From assembly GCF_000758545.1 (NCBI RefSeq), contig NZ_CP009279.1, positions 3,472,001-3,536,000 of the forward strand: a stretch of DNA of 64,000 bases, written 5' to 3'. Made by a program: the position numbers and the translations under genes. This DNA comes from Paenibacillus sp. FSL H7-0737 (GTDB taxonomy: Bacteria; Bacillota; Bacilli; Paenibacillales; Paenibacillaceae). The notes beneath the pieces were generated by a model. It had not been told where the DNA came from. It saw only the letters and a list, made by a program, of their open reading frames with translations, and did no database searches. Positions 8,774 through 16,604 of this stretch are shown one piece after another (the stretch's first letter is position 1; each line of letters begins with the position of its first letter).

Positions 8774-10497
8774 ATGAACTGGCCGTTCTGTCAAAGGCGA
8801 TGATTCAGGAGCGTAAGGATATCATTCTTTCGATTTTGGGTGGATTTATCGCCGGCATAGCCGGTGTGGCACTCTTTTCTGCGAGCGGGTATCTAATTTC
8901 GCAAACGGTATTTGCGCCGCCGCTTTATACTTTAATTGTACTCACCTCGATGGTCAAACTGCTTGGTCTGCTACGGGCGGCGAGTCGTTATGGAGAACGC
9001 TTATATTCTCACCGGGCGACATTCTCCATGCTTAGCCGTTTACGTACATCCTTTTTTGCCAAGCTTATTCCTTTAACGCCTGGTATATTGAACAAAAATC
9101 GAAGCGGGGATCTGCTTGCGCGGATCGTTGGGGATGTCGAAAGTTTACAAAATTATTTCTTGCGAGTCGCTTATCCTCCGATCATGGTCGTCATGGTGTT
9201 TTTGGCTACGGTGCTGTTTACTTCTACCTATTCGATCTGGATTGCCGTTTTGTTTGTATTAGGTATGCTGATAACGGCATTCGTTGTACCGGGAATTGTG
9301 TTACTCGGGCAGCGGAGAATACATGGACGCGTTCGTGAGCAGAGGGCGCAGCTGTCCACGGAAGTTACAGAAGTGTTGTACGGTTTCCGGGATTTAAAAG
9401 TATACGGTCAATTGGCACAGCGGGAGGAGCAGCTTCAGCACGCTTCCGCTGTATTGGCAACTGAACAGCAACGAGCAGCCGGGCACTTGTTGCGCGGGCA
9501 ATCGATGCACACTTTTGTTACGTTTCTCGTTTCCTGGGGAGTGCTGACGCTCGGCGCCTATTTAATTATGGAAGGAGCGCTTGCAGGCGTATTTCTTGCC
9601 ATGTTGGTTATGGCATCACAAACCGTATTTGAAGAAGCGACGGCTATGGCCACATTACCCGCGTATAAAGAGGATAGCGAACACGCAGCCAAACGACTGA
9701 CGGAAACAGTTCAGACCTTTGATGAGCAGTCTTCGCAGCCAAGTGGCACATTGTCTGTTGATCATGCTGTTACGATGGAACTATCCGATGTTACGTTTCA
9801 ATATGATGGGGAGTGGAGACCGGCGCTCAGGGATGTGTCCCTGCACATTATACCTGGCTCCAAAACGGCGATTGTCGGGCCGAGTGGGTCAGGAAAATCA
9901 ACAATTATCGAATTGCTGCTCAAACTGCGAACACCAACGGCTGGAGATATACGATTAAACGGCATTTCGGTGAAGGAACTGGATGAGACGAGCATTTGGC
10001 AAACGGCTAATGTAGTGTTTCAGCAAAGTCATTTTTTCCGGGGAACGATCCGGGACAACCTGCTGCTGAATGGAGAAGAATATACTGACGAACAATTGTT
10101 GGAGGTACTAGCTAAAATGCAGCTACCCGATACATCGTTGACCGATATGGTGTATGAAAAAGGGGAGAATCTGTCAGACGGCGAGAAGCAGCGGCTGGCT
10201 CTAGCGCGAGTGATGCTCCGCAAAGGACGGGTATGGCTTCTGGACGAACCCACTTCATCGCTGGATTATGTGACAGAGCATCACGTTTTGAAGCATCTCT
10301 ACGCACAGGCGGCTAATGATACGCTTCTCCTGATTTGTCATCGGCTAACCGGATTGGAAGAGATGGACCGAATTGTGGTCATGGACCAAGGCAGGGTAGT
10401 CGAAACGGGGTCCTATTCGGAGTTGATGGGGCAAAAAGGCTATTTTTATGAGATGAAAAAAATCGAACAGCAAATGATCGGAGAAGTTGGAGTGTGA
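8770..10497 (+). CDS. cydC: thiol reductant ABC exporter subunit CydC
   Basis: A 575-residue half-transporter, partner of CydD. Residues about 15-310 form the membrane domain, starting MNELAVLSKAMIQERKD. The ATPase domain has Walker A GPSGSGKST, the signature as LSDGEKQ (Asp in place of the second Gly) and Walker B VWLLDEP. The variant signature may make the two ATP sites unequal, as in many heterodimeric exporters. The ATG overlaps the cydD stop. A strong terminator follows, ending the cydABDC operon. Confidence 0.92.
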   Translation: MNELAVLSKAMIQERKDIILSILGGFIAGIAGVALFSASGYLISQTVFAPPLYTLIVLTSMVKLLGLLRAASRYGERLYSHRATFSMLSRLRTSFFAKLIPLTPGILNKNRSGDLLARIVGDVESLQNYFLRVAYPPIMVVMVFLATVLFTSTYSIWIAVLFVLGMLITAFVVPGIVLLGQRRIHGRVREQRAQLSTEVTEVLYGFRDLKVYGQLAQREEQLQHASAVLATEQQRAAGHLLRGQSMHTFVTFLVSWGVLTLGAYLIMEGALAGVFLAMLVMASQTVFEEATAMATLPAYKEDSEHAAKRLTETVQTFDEQSSQPSGTLSVDHAVTMELSDVTFQYDGEWRPALRDVSLHIIPGSKTAIVGPSGSGKSTIIELLLKLRTPTAGDIRLNGISVKELDETSIWQTANVVFQQSHFFRGTIRDNLLLNGEEYTDEQLLEVLAKMQLPDTSLTDMVYEKGENLSDGEKQRLALARVMLRKGRVWLLDEPTSSLDYVTEHHVLKHLYAQAANDTLLLICHRLTGLEEMDRIVVMDQGRVVETGSYSELMGQKGYFYEMKKIEQQMIGEVGV

Positions 10498-10511
10498 AGA
10501 TTTGAAAAGTA

Positions 10512-10563
10512 GAAACAGTCTTGAACTGAATAGGAAAGCCCAAGACTGTTTCTGCATTTTTAC
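10512..10563. terminator. bidirectional terminator between cydC and the DUF1036 gene
   Basis: GAAACAGTCTTG (10512-10523) pairs perfectly with CAAGACTGTTTC (10541-10552): a 12-bp stem with a T-rich tail to the right. It ends cydC and lies 3 bp from the stop of the leftward DUF1036 gene. Confidence 0.85.
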
Positions 10564-10565
10564 GT

Positions 10566-11093
10566 CTAACGTTTCGAGATAGATTTTCTGCCAGCAGCAG
10601 GCCGTACAACTCGAAGACCTTTAATAGGAGAGGTACTCCGGCCAACATTCTTATTTTTACCAGGAACTGCCGTGTTGACATTTAAAAACTTAGATTGACT
10701 TTGAGTATTACTAGATACAATATTAACTGTGTAATTTCTGAAGTTACCAATACTGATTTTTCTCAATCCTAGCCTTCTACAAAGCGGAGCATCACAGTAA
10801 CCTGCGCCACCACAAAGTTTGAAAGCATTTTGCGGTAGAGTAAGATAGTTAACACCTGACCATACAAGACTCCTATCTGTAGATTCAGCATAGTAATATA
10901 TCTCTCGATTGTTGACTGCCCCACTCAATACCTCTACCGTTTGACCTGGATTTATTGTGTACCAACCTACCGCTTCATACCAGCTGGGCCAAGGTATCAA
11001 GGGGTTAGAGCCCTGATTACAGCTTGCAGAGGAGTAATATGCGAAGGCAACATATACAGTTAAACTCGTATTGTTACGAAAACTAAGTCCCAT
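10566..11093 (-). CDS. DUF1036 family protein
   Basis: A 175-residue protein beginning MGLSFRNNTSLTVYVAFAYY. The N-terminal ~95 residues follow the DUF1036 pattern: an SLTVYVAFAYY strand, a Trp-rich middle (WPSWYEAVGWYTINPGQ), then NREIYYYAESTD and VWSGVNYL. A cysteine-bearing segment follows (LCGGAGYCDAPLC) and the C-terminal ~60 residues are basic, Ser/Asn rich and probably disordered. No signal peptide is obvious. GGGAG precedes the ATG. It stands alone on this strand. DUF1036 has no settled function that I can state. Confidence 0.65.
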   Translation of the reverse strand: MGLSFRNNTSLTVYVAFAYYSSASCNQGSNPLIPWPSWYEAVGWYTINPGQTVEVLSGAVNNREIYYYAESTDRSLVWSGVNYLTLPQNAFKLCGGAGYCDAPLCRRLGLRKISIGNFRNYTVNIVSSNTQSQSKFLNVNTAVPGKNKNVGRSTSPIKGLRVVRPAAGRKSISKR

Positions 11094-11151
11094 TGCATTC
11101 AGCTCCCTTCTTGTTAATAGAATAAAGTATGCAGTTTAATAGGAGAAGGAA

Positions 11152-11274
11152 ATGGACATCAAGAGAAACAATTTCGAATCGATTGGGCTGCTCATGAGTA
11201 AACTGACGATCTGGATTTATGAAGTGCTAAGAACTACTTATTACAGTTTCATTTCACCAATCGTACCTAGATGA
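11152..11274 (+). CDS. possible 40-residue small protein
   Basis: ATG at 11152 opens a 40-codon frame starting MDIKRNNFESIGLLMSK and ending SPIVPR with TGA at 11272-11274. A strong AGGAGAAGGA lies directly upstream and a rho-independent terminator follows at 11308, so it forms a complete small unit. The middle is hydrophobic and aromatic (LTIWIYEVLRTTYYSF), which could sit in or on the membrane. It is divergent from the DUF1036 gene. No family is recognised, and a remnant of a longer gene cannot be excluded. Confidence 0.35.
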   Translation: MDIKRNNFESIGLLMSKLTIWIYEVLRTTYYSFISPIVPR

Positions 11275-11307
11275 ATATCTAAAACAAAATACTGATTAAT
11301 TCCTTGC

Positions 11308-11357
11308 GGTGTCCCAAAAGCCATTTTATGGCTGTTTAGGGCACCTTTCGTTTTTTA
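11308..11357 (+). terminator. rho-independent terminator
   Basis: GGTGTCCC (11309-11316) faces GGGCACC (11339-11345), with an inner GCCAT/ATGGC pair (11320-11324 and 11328-11332), then a T run. It ends the small ORF unit. Confidence 0.7.
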
Positions 11358-11557
11358 TATAAGATTTAGGTAAACACCAAAATTCGTTTTTTCTTTGAAT
11401 CTACTACAGAAAATGAGGTGATACAAAGTTATGATATTCCTAAGGTTTATGATGGCATACTCTTTGAAGTAATTAGCTATGGCTTAATACATAAACAATT
11501 GCTGTCACATTTTGGGTCGAGCTCTTCGTTGTATAGAGTGAAAGGGGGGGAGACAGC

Positions 11558-12151
11558 TTGAATGATACGGAGTTAAGTCAGATCATTGCAGATGTGTTGG
11601 ATGGGGACACAGAAAAATTCGAAAAAATCATGGAGGTTTATCAAAAACCGATTTTTCTCTACTGTTATCATATGCTGGGCAATTACGCCGAAGCCGAGGA
11701 TAACGCACAGGAAGTATTTTTGAAGACATTCCGCACCTTGAAGAAATATACCCAATATCAAATAGATTTTGGCGCCTGGGTATACAAGATTGCCTACCAT
11801 CAATGTATCGACATCATCCGTAAGCGAAAGTTGGTGAAATATTTGCCTTTCTTTTACCAGGATGAGAAAGAAAATAATGAAGTCGACTTGCATATTGAAG
11901 CCAACTATTTTGATGAATCCGTACATCAAGCCATGGCAAAATTATCGGCGGAAGAGCGTAATTTGTTAATCTTACGTTGTGTCGAGGATAAAAGCTACCA
12001 GGAGATCGGATTGATTCTCGGCAAAAACAGTGCCAGCCTTCGTAAAAAATACGAACGTGCATCTGCAAAATTTCGAAAGTATTATGCTCAAGTGAAGGGA
12101 GTGGGAGTGTATGAATATGGACAGGGATCGGGATTTGAAAAGACTGTTTGA
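11558..12151 (+). CDS. ECF-type RNA polymerase sigma factor
   Basis: A 197-residue sigma-70 family protein. Region 2 (about 20-90) includes YHMLGNYAEAEDNAQEVFLKTF and region 4 (about 125-180) has LSAEERNLLILRCVEDKSYQEIG, the usual helix-turn-helix. The start is TTG at 11558, set by a run of AAAGGGGGGGAG five bases upstream; the nearby ATG is out of frame. Its 3' end overlaps the next gene by 41 bases, the standard sigma/anti-sigma layout. It probably directs transcription of its own operon after a cell-envelope signal, but the promoter motif is not clear enough to assign. Confidence 0.9.
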   Translation: MNDTELSQIIADVLDGDTEKFEKIMEVYQKPIFLYCYHMLGNYAEAEDNAQEVFLKTFRTLKKYTQYQIDFGAWVYKIAYHQCIDIIRKRKLVKYLPFFYQDEKENNEVDLHIEANYFDESVHQAMAKLSAEERNLLILRCVEDKSYQEIGLILGKNSASLRKKYERASAKFRKYYAQVKGVGVYEYGQGSGFEKTV

Positions 12152-13061
12152 TGACCCGCGCATTCCCGACGCCGACTTGACAGGAAAAGTAATGAGAATA
12201 TTACATGCTAAGCCAAAAGAAAAGGAGAGGTTTTTTATGAAATATAAAGTTGTTTTGACTGCGTGTGTAGGGATGATGTTAATGGCCTCCACAGGTTATG
12301 CGGCAGTTCAATATCATTCTTTGACGAATAAGGATGGCGAAGTCGTATATGAGACTAAATCGACGAAAGATTACGGAAAAGCAGAATCGAAAGATGAGAT
12401 AGAGCGTTACAAGGCATTTTATGAACTTAAGGATAAGGTGCTAAAGAACGGGGAAGCTGGGCTGTTCTATATGGTTGCCAATAATCCGAATCATGAAACA
12501 ATTCTTGGAACGAAGGTGACTATCTTCCAAGATCTTTCTCAATTGAGAGATAAGATTACGGATAAATCCATTAAGATCGCAGACAAAGTCAATGGAAATT
12601 ATACATTCCAAAAGGCGGACGTAATCTTTAAAAATGCTCAGGAAGTGAATCCTCCTTCTTCGGAAGAAAAAAAGAAAATGGCAGAAAAGCTGAGAAAGCA
12701 GGCGGAAGAATCCAATCAGGGATATGCCATGATGCCGGTTGAAATGACAGATCAGTTTTTCCTTCTCTTTGCTACGTATCAAAATGGCGAAGATAAAATC
12801 GGGGTTAATATCACTAATCTGAGTGGAAAGAGCGATCCTACAATGTATATTGACGAGAAGGTTGAATTTAAGCAGGAGAAGGTTCAAGTGAAGGGAGTAG
12901 AAATGCTGCGTACAGAATTTGCTCCTTCGCAGACGCACGAGCTGAAATGGGTATACGAGAGCCCAGACAAAAAGGTGAAATACGCCTATACTTTACGTGG
13001 AGACATAAATAAAGTAAGCAAAGAAACTTTGATGAAAATTGCAAAAGGCTATTTGGAATAA
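12111..13061 (+). CDS. putative membrane anti-sigma factor (DUF4367-like C-terminus)
   Basis: A 316-residue protein with a short cytoplasmic part (residues 1-43), one membrane segment (about 44-62, KVVLTACVGMMLMASTGYAA) and an extracytoplasmic domain. The C-terminal ~70 residues (KVQVKGVEMLRTEF, LKWVYES, YAYTLRGDINKVSKETLMKIAKGY) resemble DUF4367, found in Firmicute anti-sigma proteins. It overlaps the sigma gene by 41 bases, so the two are translationally coupled. It most likely holds the sigma factor at the membrane. The function is inferred from position and topology; no classical zinc-binding anti-sigma motif is visible. Confidence 0.7.
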   Translation: MNMDRDRDLKRLFDDPRIPDADLTGKVMRILHAKPKEKERFFMKYKVVLTACVGMMLMASTGYAAVQYHSLTNKDGEVVYETKSTKDYGKAESKDEIERYKAFYELKDKVLKNGEAGLFYMVANNPNHETILGTKVTIFQDLSQLRDKITDKSIKIADKVNGNYTFQKADVIFKNAQEVNPPSSEEKKKMAEKLRKQAEESNQGYAMMPVEMTDQFFLLFATYQNGEDKIGVNITNLSGKSDPTMYIDEKVEFKQEKVQVKGVEMLRTEFAPSQTHELKWVYESPDKKVKYAYTLRGDINKVSKETLMKIAKGYLE

Positions 13062-13152
13062 TAAATATTAAAACAACGGGAATCTTCTCCAAATCTAGTT
13101 GGGGTTGATCATAATCGGTTCTAAGCGCCCATTTAATTCCGTTGAACAATTC

Positions 13153-13205
13153 AAAAAAACGGCCGCTGTTCGCATCGTTTGCGACAGGGCCGTTTTTTGT
13201 TTTTC
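13153..13205. terminator. strong bidirectional terminator
   Basis: AAAAAACGGCC (13154-13164) pairs with GGCCGTTTTTT (13188-13198), and CTGTTCGCA faces TGCGACAG inside. The A run and T run allow termination on both strands, for the anti-sigma gene and the leftward MBL gene. Confidence 0.85.
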
Positions 13206-13224
13206 ATAGGTTAGCTGTAAATTG

Positions 13225-14247
13225 CTATTCTTGCCAAACACTCATAGGGTCCCATGGCTTGATCTGATTGCCATATTTTCCGGCCAAAAAAACTTTCATG
13301 TCTTCCAGCTTAGCAGGCACCTCGTTCCAAATTGGAAGGGGTGGTAATCCTCGTTTGCTTTTCAATAGGATGTCCACTGTAACATACAAGCGTTCTGGCT
13401 GAATCCAATGAAGGAAGCGGGAAATATCAATTTGCTTGGTCAGGGACAAGGCATCAATTTCGTCATTGTAATGCTTGTTGAACTCGCTGATCAAGTTCAG
13501 GAGGTAGTCTCTCTGCTCCTTCACGAAGTCCAGGCCGCAGATGGCGCCATGTCCTGGAATAACGATTTCGGGTTTAATTTCATCAATAATGCGGTCAAGC
13601 ACTTTAACCCAATTGTGGGTTCCCTCTTCGCTGTATGCCGTACAACCGTTAAACACGACATCGCCGGCGAACAGCACTTTTTCTTTTGGCATCCACAGCA
13701 GCAAGTCACTGTCAGAGTGGGCCGGAGCTACGTTGTAAATCATAACTTCCGTTTCGCCAAGACGGATATTGATATCGTCCTTTATCTCAATATTCGGGAG
13801 CACCCATTCTACGCCTTCCAGGTCGAATCCTTCAAATTCCGCTGCAAAAAACCGCTCGCCCGAAGTCGATTCCGGAGAATCCTTTCCTCTTCTGATGACG
13901 TTATCCATCCAGGCGATATTTTCGGTGAGACGCTCTCTGGACGCTTCCTTGTGCATAATAATGCAAGCATCTTCAAACACTTTGTTTCCCCAGGCATGAT
14001 CACTGTTATAGTGCGAGTTCACCACATATGCGGGAGAGCCACCGTTACTTACTTCCTTAAAAGCCTCCCGCATTTCCCGTGCATGGAACAAATCGAAGAA
14101 CGTGTCATACACCAGCCCTTCACCCTTGTTGATGAACCCGGCATTGGCCCAACTGATGCCGCGATACGGCGAAATACCGGCAAAGACGCCATCTGCGACT
14201 TCAAAAAATTTAACGCGAGGTTTTTGGATAATACGTCCATACTTCAT
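13225..14247 (-). CDS. MBL-fold metallo-hydrolase
   Basis: A 340-residue metallo-beta-lactamase-fold protein. The metal motif reads SHYNSDHAWGN, so the second His of the HxHxDH motif is Asn; later motifs are APAHSDSDLLLW, FAGDVVFNG and IPGHG. The C-terminal ~90 residues are helical. The start MKYGRIIQKPR at 14247 is preferred because AAAGGAG lies eight bases upstream; a longer frame reaches 14349 but crosses the divergent promoter region. It is divergent from the FAH-family gene and TetR gene, which suggests a shared pathway, perhaps ring-cleavage or lactone chemistry. The substrate is unknown. Confidence 0.8.
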   Translation of the reverse strand: MKYGRIIQKPRVKFFEVADGVFAGISPYRGISWANAGFINKGEGLVYDTFFDLFHAREMREAFKEVSNGGSPAYVVNSHYNSDHAWGNKVFEDACIIMHKEASRERLTENIAWMDNVIRRGKDSPESTSGERFFAAEFEGFDLEGVEWVLPNIEIKDDINIRLGETEVMIYNVAPAHSDSDLLLWMPKEKVLFAGDVVFNGCTAYSEEGTHNWVKVLDRIIDEIKPEIVIPGHGAICGLDFVKEQRDYLLNLISEFNKHYNDEIDALSLTKQIDISRFLHWIQPERLYVTVDILLKSKRGLPPLPIWNEVPAKLEDMKVFLAGKYGNQIKPWDPMSVWQE

Positions 14248-14316
14248 GAAAATTCTCCTTTGTGTATATGTTTTTGGGGTAAAGCATGCCTTTATTATAG
14301 AGAGTGGAAAACATAA

Positions 14317-14336
14317 ATGCAAGCATGTACTTGCAT
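14317..14336. promoter_or_regulatory. inverted repeat in the divergent MBL/FAH promoter region
   Basis: ATGCAAG (14317-14323) and CTTGCAT (14330-14336) form a 7-bp inverted repeat with a 6-bp spacer, between the divergent MBL and FAH genes. It is of the size TetR dimers bind and is a candidate operator for the TetR gene at 15505. Related ATATGCAAAA sequences occur just before that gene (15452-15461 and 15484-15493). Confidence 0.4.
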
Positions 14337-14402
14337 GCATTCGCTCCATGTAATATGATGTAACAGAACAACATCACACTACATGCATGGAGGCGCTGCA
14401 AC

Positions 14403-15413
14403 ATGAAACTAGTAACCTTTCAAACCAAGACATCTCAGGAACCTTTGTTTGGGCTTGTAATTAACGAGAAATTTGTCGTGTCTTTTGCCGCAATCATGAA
14501 AAAGCAGGGAACATTCGTTGACAGTCTTGAAAGTATGGACAGCTATCTTCATTATTTACCGGCAAGTTATGATGCCGCTAAGGAATTAATGCAATATGCG
14601 GTCGAACAGTCGCATCAATTTAATGAAAATGAAATCTGCCCGATTGTAGCGGTAAAACTACTGCCGCCAGTTCCAAATCCGGCTGCGCTTATCGATTTCG
14701 GACTGACACCAAGACATCTGAGAAATGCTGGCGTAAATCTGCTGCAAAGAGAATATACAGGGCCGGAAAGAGAAGAGCTTAAACAAAAAATTGCTGAAAA
14801 ATTCCAGCAAGATCCGAACAAAGTAACTTTCAGTTATTACAAATGTAACCATAATGCATTAATTGGCGATGGAGATACGATTCATTGGCCTTCGTACTCT
14901 TCCTACCTGGATATTGAGCCGGAGCTGGCCTTTGTTACAGGGATGGAGAACTGCATTGCAGGTTATGTTATTTTTAATGACAGTACTGTCCGCGATGTGC
15001 AATGGCCGGATTTCCAGGGGCTGACCGGACCGACGCGCTGCAAAGATTTTGATCGCAGCAAAGGAATAGGGCCATTTCTGGTTACGCCGGATGAAATCGA
15101 CAATCCGCTGGTACTGGATGTGAATGTATTCATCGGGGAGAGACTGCACTGGAAGGGGAGCACATCCGAGTATTCTGCACACCCTGCAAAAGTGATGGAG
15201 GAGGTTCTCAAAGTTTTCACGCCGCTCCCGGGCACGATTATAGGAATGGGGACGATACCGGATTGCTGCGCAATCGAGACCGAAGAATGGCTGTTGCCCT
15301 CTGACCGAATCCAGATTACATTTGATAAATTAGGCACGCTCACGCAATTGGTGCCTGATCATGTCAAGATTACGGAACCAAGCCGCTGGGAAAAAAGAAG
15401 CGATTTGCCTTAA
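14403..15413 (+). CDS. fumarylacetoacetate hydrolase family protein
   Basis: A 336-residue protein. The C-terminal two thirds shows the FAH fold signature: YYKCNHNALIGDGDTI, the metal-binding LDIEPELAFV, GYVIFNDSTVRDVQW, RCKDFDRSKGIGPFLVT and a late GTIIGMGTIPDCC. FAH-family enzymes cut C-C bonds or hydrolyse or decarboxylate beta-diketo acids using a divalent metal. The long N-terminal part (about 1-110) is less conserved. GGAGG precedes the ATG. It is divergent from the MBL gene and followed by TetR. Likely catabolism of an aromatic or keto acid; substrate not readable. Confidence 0.87.
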   Translation: MKLVTFQTKTSQEPLFGLVINEKFVVSFAAIMKKQGTFVDSLESMDSYLHYLPASYDAAKELMQYAVEQSHQFNENEICPIVAVKLLPPVPNPAALIDFGLTPRHLRNAGVNLLQREYTGPEREELKQKIAEKFQQDPNKVTFSYYKCNHNALIGDGDTIHWPSYSSYLDIEPELAFVTGMENCIAGYVIFNDSTVRDVQWPDFQGLTGPTRCKDFDRSKGIGPFLVTPDEIDNPLVLDVNVFIGERLHWKGSTSEYSAHPAKVMEEVLKVFTPLPGTIIGMGTIPDCCAIETEEWLLPSDRIQITFDKLGTLTQLVPDHVKITEPSRWEKRSDLP

Positions 15414-15504
15414 AAAACGTTTATCAAAATGATGAACCCCGACCCTGCTGCATATGCAAAACTTGTAGTAGAATAGGATTAACATATGCAAAAGGAGAAA
15501 TACA

Positions 15505-16086
15505 ATGCAAACTTCAGACAGAATCATTGAAGCCGCGACACAGCTCATCAAAAAGAAGGGCTATCGGGGAGTAAGCACCAAAGCCATTGCAACGGAAGCT
15601 AAAGTCAATGAATCTACGATTTTCCGGCAATTTGGAAGCAAGCAAGGCATATTGGAAACCATCATTGAAAGACATTCGGATATCCCGCAATTTGAGAAGC
15701 TGTTAAAAGAGGACGCGACCGATAACCCGGAAATCGATCTGCTGAATGTAAGTCAGCAGTACCGTTTGTTTTTCCATAAAAATGCGGACATCATTTTGAT
15801 TGGCATCCGCGACAAAGGAATGCTTCCCGAATTAGACAGAGTGCTAGCCGATCCGCCGGCGAAGCTTCACTCCTTGCTGGTTGAATATTTTCAACGCTTG
15901 CAGAATAAAAAAGTTATAGCCAGACAGGATGAGCGTCTTGTCGCAATGTCTTTTCTCTCGATGTGCTACGGATTTCAGATGAGCGAGCTGATTCACCGGC
16001 AATATCAATCCCAACTCGTCACCGAGGAAGAGTTCTACAAGCACAGTGTCTCATTGTTTGTTAAAGGAATTTTGGCTCAGTCATAA
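15505..16086 (+). CDS. TetR/AcrR family transcriptional regulator
   Basis: A 193-residue regulator with a clear TetR_N helix-turn-helix at residues 6-52 (IIEAATQLIKKKGYRGVSTKA, split here as the family helix, then VNESTIFRQFGSKQGILE). The C-terminal ligand domain is helical. AAAAGGAG precedes the ATG. It follows the FAH gene after 91 bases without an evident terminator and probably controls the divergent MBL/FAH genes through the inverted repeat at 14317-14336. The inducer is unknown. Confidence 0.88.
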   Translation: MQTSDRIIEAATQLIKKKGYRGVSTKAIATEAKVNESTIFRQFGSKQGILETIIERHSDIPQFEKLLKEDATDNPEIDLLNVSQQYRLFFHKNADIILIGIRDKGMLPELDRVLADPPAKLHSLLVEYFQRLQNKKVIARQDERLVAMSFLSMCYGFQMSELIHRQYQSQLVTEEEFYKHSVSLFVKGILAQS

Positions 16087-16116
16087 GCACTATTGATTTA
16101 TTTAATGAGAAGTCTA

Positions 16117-16293
16117 AACTTACGAGAACGGGCTGAAGCTGGAAACTCGGTGTTACTATCCATTCATCTAATGGAAGAGCATGCAGCGACGGTTGATGAT
16201 GTGATGATTATTAAGCATGGAACAATCGTTGCTGATGGAACATTGGAGAAGTAAAAGGTAATCCTTCCACGCTGGAGGAAGCCTTTTTTGCTC
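16117..16293 (+). pseudogene. decayed 3' fragment of a BcrA-type ABC transporter ATPase gene
   Basis: This stretch matches the 3' part of the intact ABC ATPase gene at about 49,137-49,320 almost base for base: TTACTATCCATTCATCTAAT against TTATTATCCAGTCATCTGAT, then GACGGTTGATGATGTGATGA, AGCATGGAACAATCGTTGCT and CCACGCTGGAGGAAGCCTTT. The reading frame is broken by a stop within the former GTLEE segment and a small indel, and the Walker A and signature parts are missing. It is a gene remnant, so a second copy of the resistance transporter was once here or was exchanged with the 48.6-kb copy. Confidence 0.8.
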
Positions 16294-16365
16294 ATGAATG
16301 TAGTTTTTAGTAATGGAAAATAAAATACGTGGATGCATTATATAAAAAACATGTCTCATTGAATT

Positions 16366-16395
16366 AAGCCCAATTTTTTCTAGGGCTTTTTTTGT
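16366..16395 (+). terminator. rho-independent terminator
   Basis: AAGCCC (16366-16371) pairs with GGGCTT (16383-16388), followed by a run of seven T. It isolates the import operon from upstream transcription. Confidence 0.7.
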
Positions 16396-16511
16396 TTGGG
16401 ACCTCAGGATTGTATTTGGTCTATACTCAAACTTTCGAGTCAGAGTTATTGTACAGCTTTAAATCAAGACAATCATGCCTATTGTATTGGAATTATCCAA
16501 GGCTGTACTTA

Positions 16512-16551
16512 CTTAAAATCTTATAAGAAATTCTTGAAATCACAGAAATTT
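16512..16551 (+). promoter_or_regulatory. 40-bp regulatory element, copy A (import operon)
   Basis: This 40-bp sequence is 37/40 identical, without gaps, to 27394-27433 upstream of the secreted-protein gene. It contains the palindrome CTTATAAG and a direct repeat AAGAAATT (16525-16532) / CAGAAATT (16543-16550) with 18-bp period. It ends 15 bases before an extended -10 TGCTATTAT, at exactly the same distance as copy B. No good -35 exists, so activator dependence is likely. The best candidate binder is the YesN-type regulator encoded at 22113. Binding is inferred. Confidence 0.7.
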
Positions 16552-16566
16552 ATTCGGGTAGTGGGA

Positions 16567-16575
16567 TGCTATTAT
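16567..16575 (+). promoter_or_regulatory. extended -10 promoter element of the import operon
   Basis: TGCTATTAT gives a TATTAT -10 with TGn extension. The -35 position is not TTGACA-like and abuts the 40-bp element. The predicted leader is only about 20 bases. Confidence 0.55.
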
Positions 16576-16604
16576 ACAAATATAAATAAAGACGAGGTGA
16601 TGAT

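Larger units (their letters stand above)
16294..16604. other. intergenic region with terminator, 40-bp shared element and promoter
   Basis: No gene is seen. It holds the terminator at 16366-16395, the 40-bp element at 16512-16551 and an extended -10 at 16567-16575, all listed separately. Confidence 0.6.

Noticed and set aside
11372..11560. Open frame ending just before the sigma gene (FFESTTENEV to RVKGGETA)
   Set aside because: No acceptable start with a ribosome site, and the end overlaps the sigma gene's ribosome site; at most a gene remnant.
13408..14316. 302-codon plus-strand frame opposite the MBL gene
   Set aside because: Antisense shadow of a gene with clear metal motifs; no ribosome site or family pattern.
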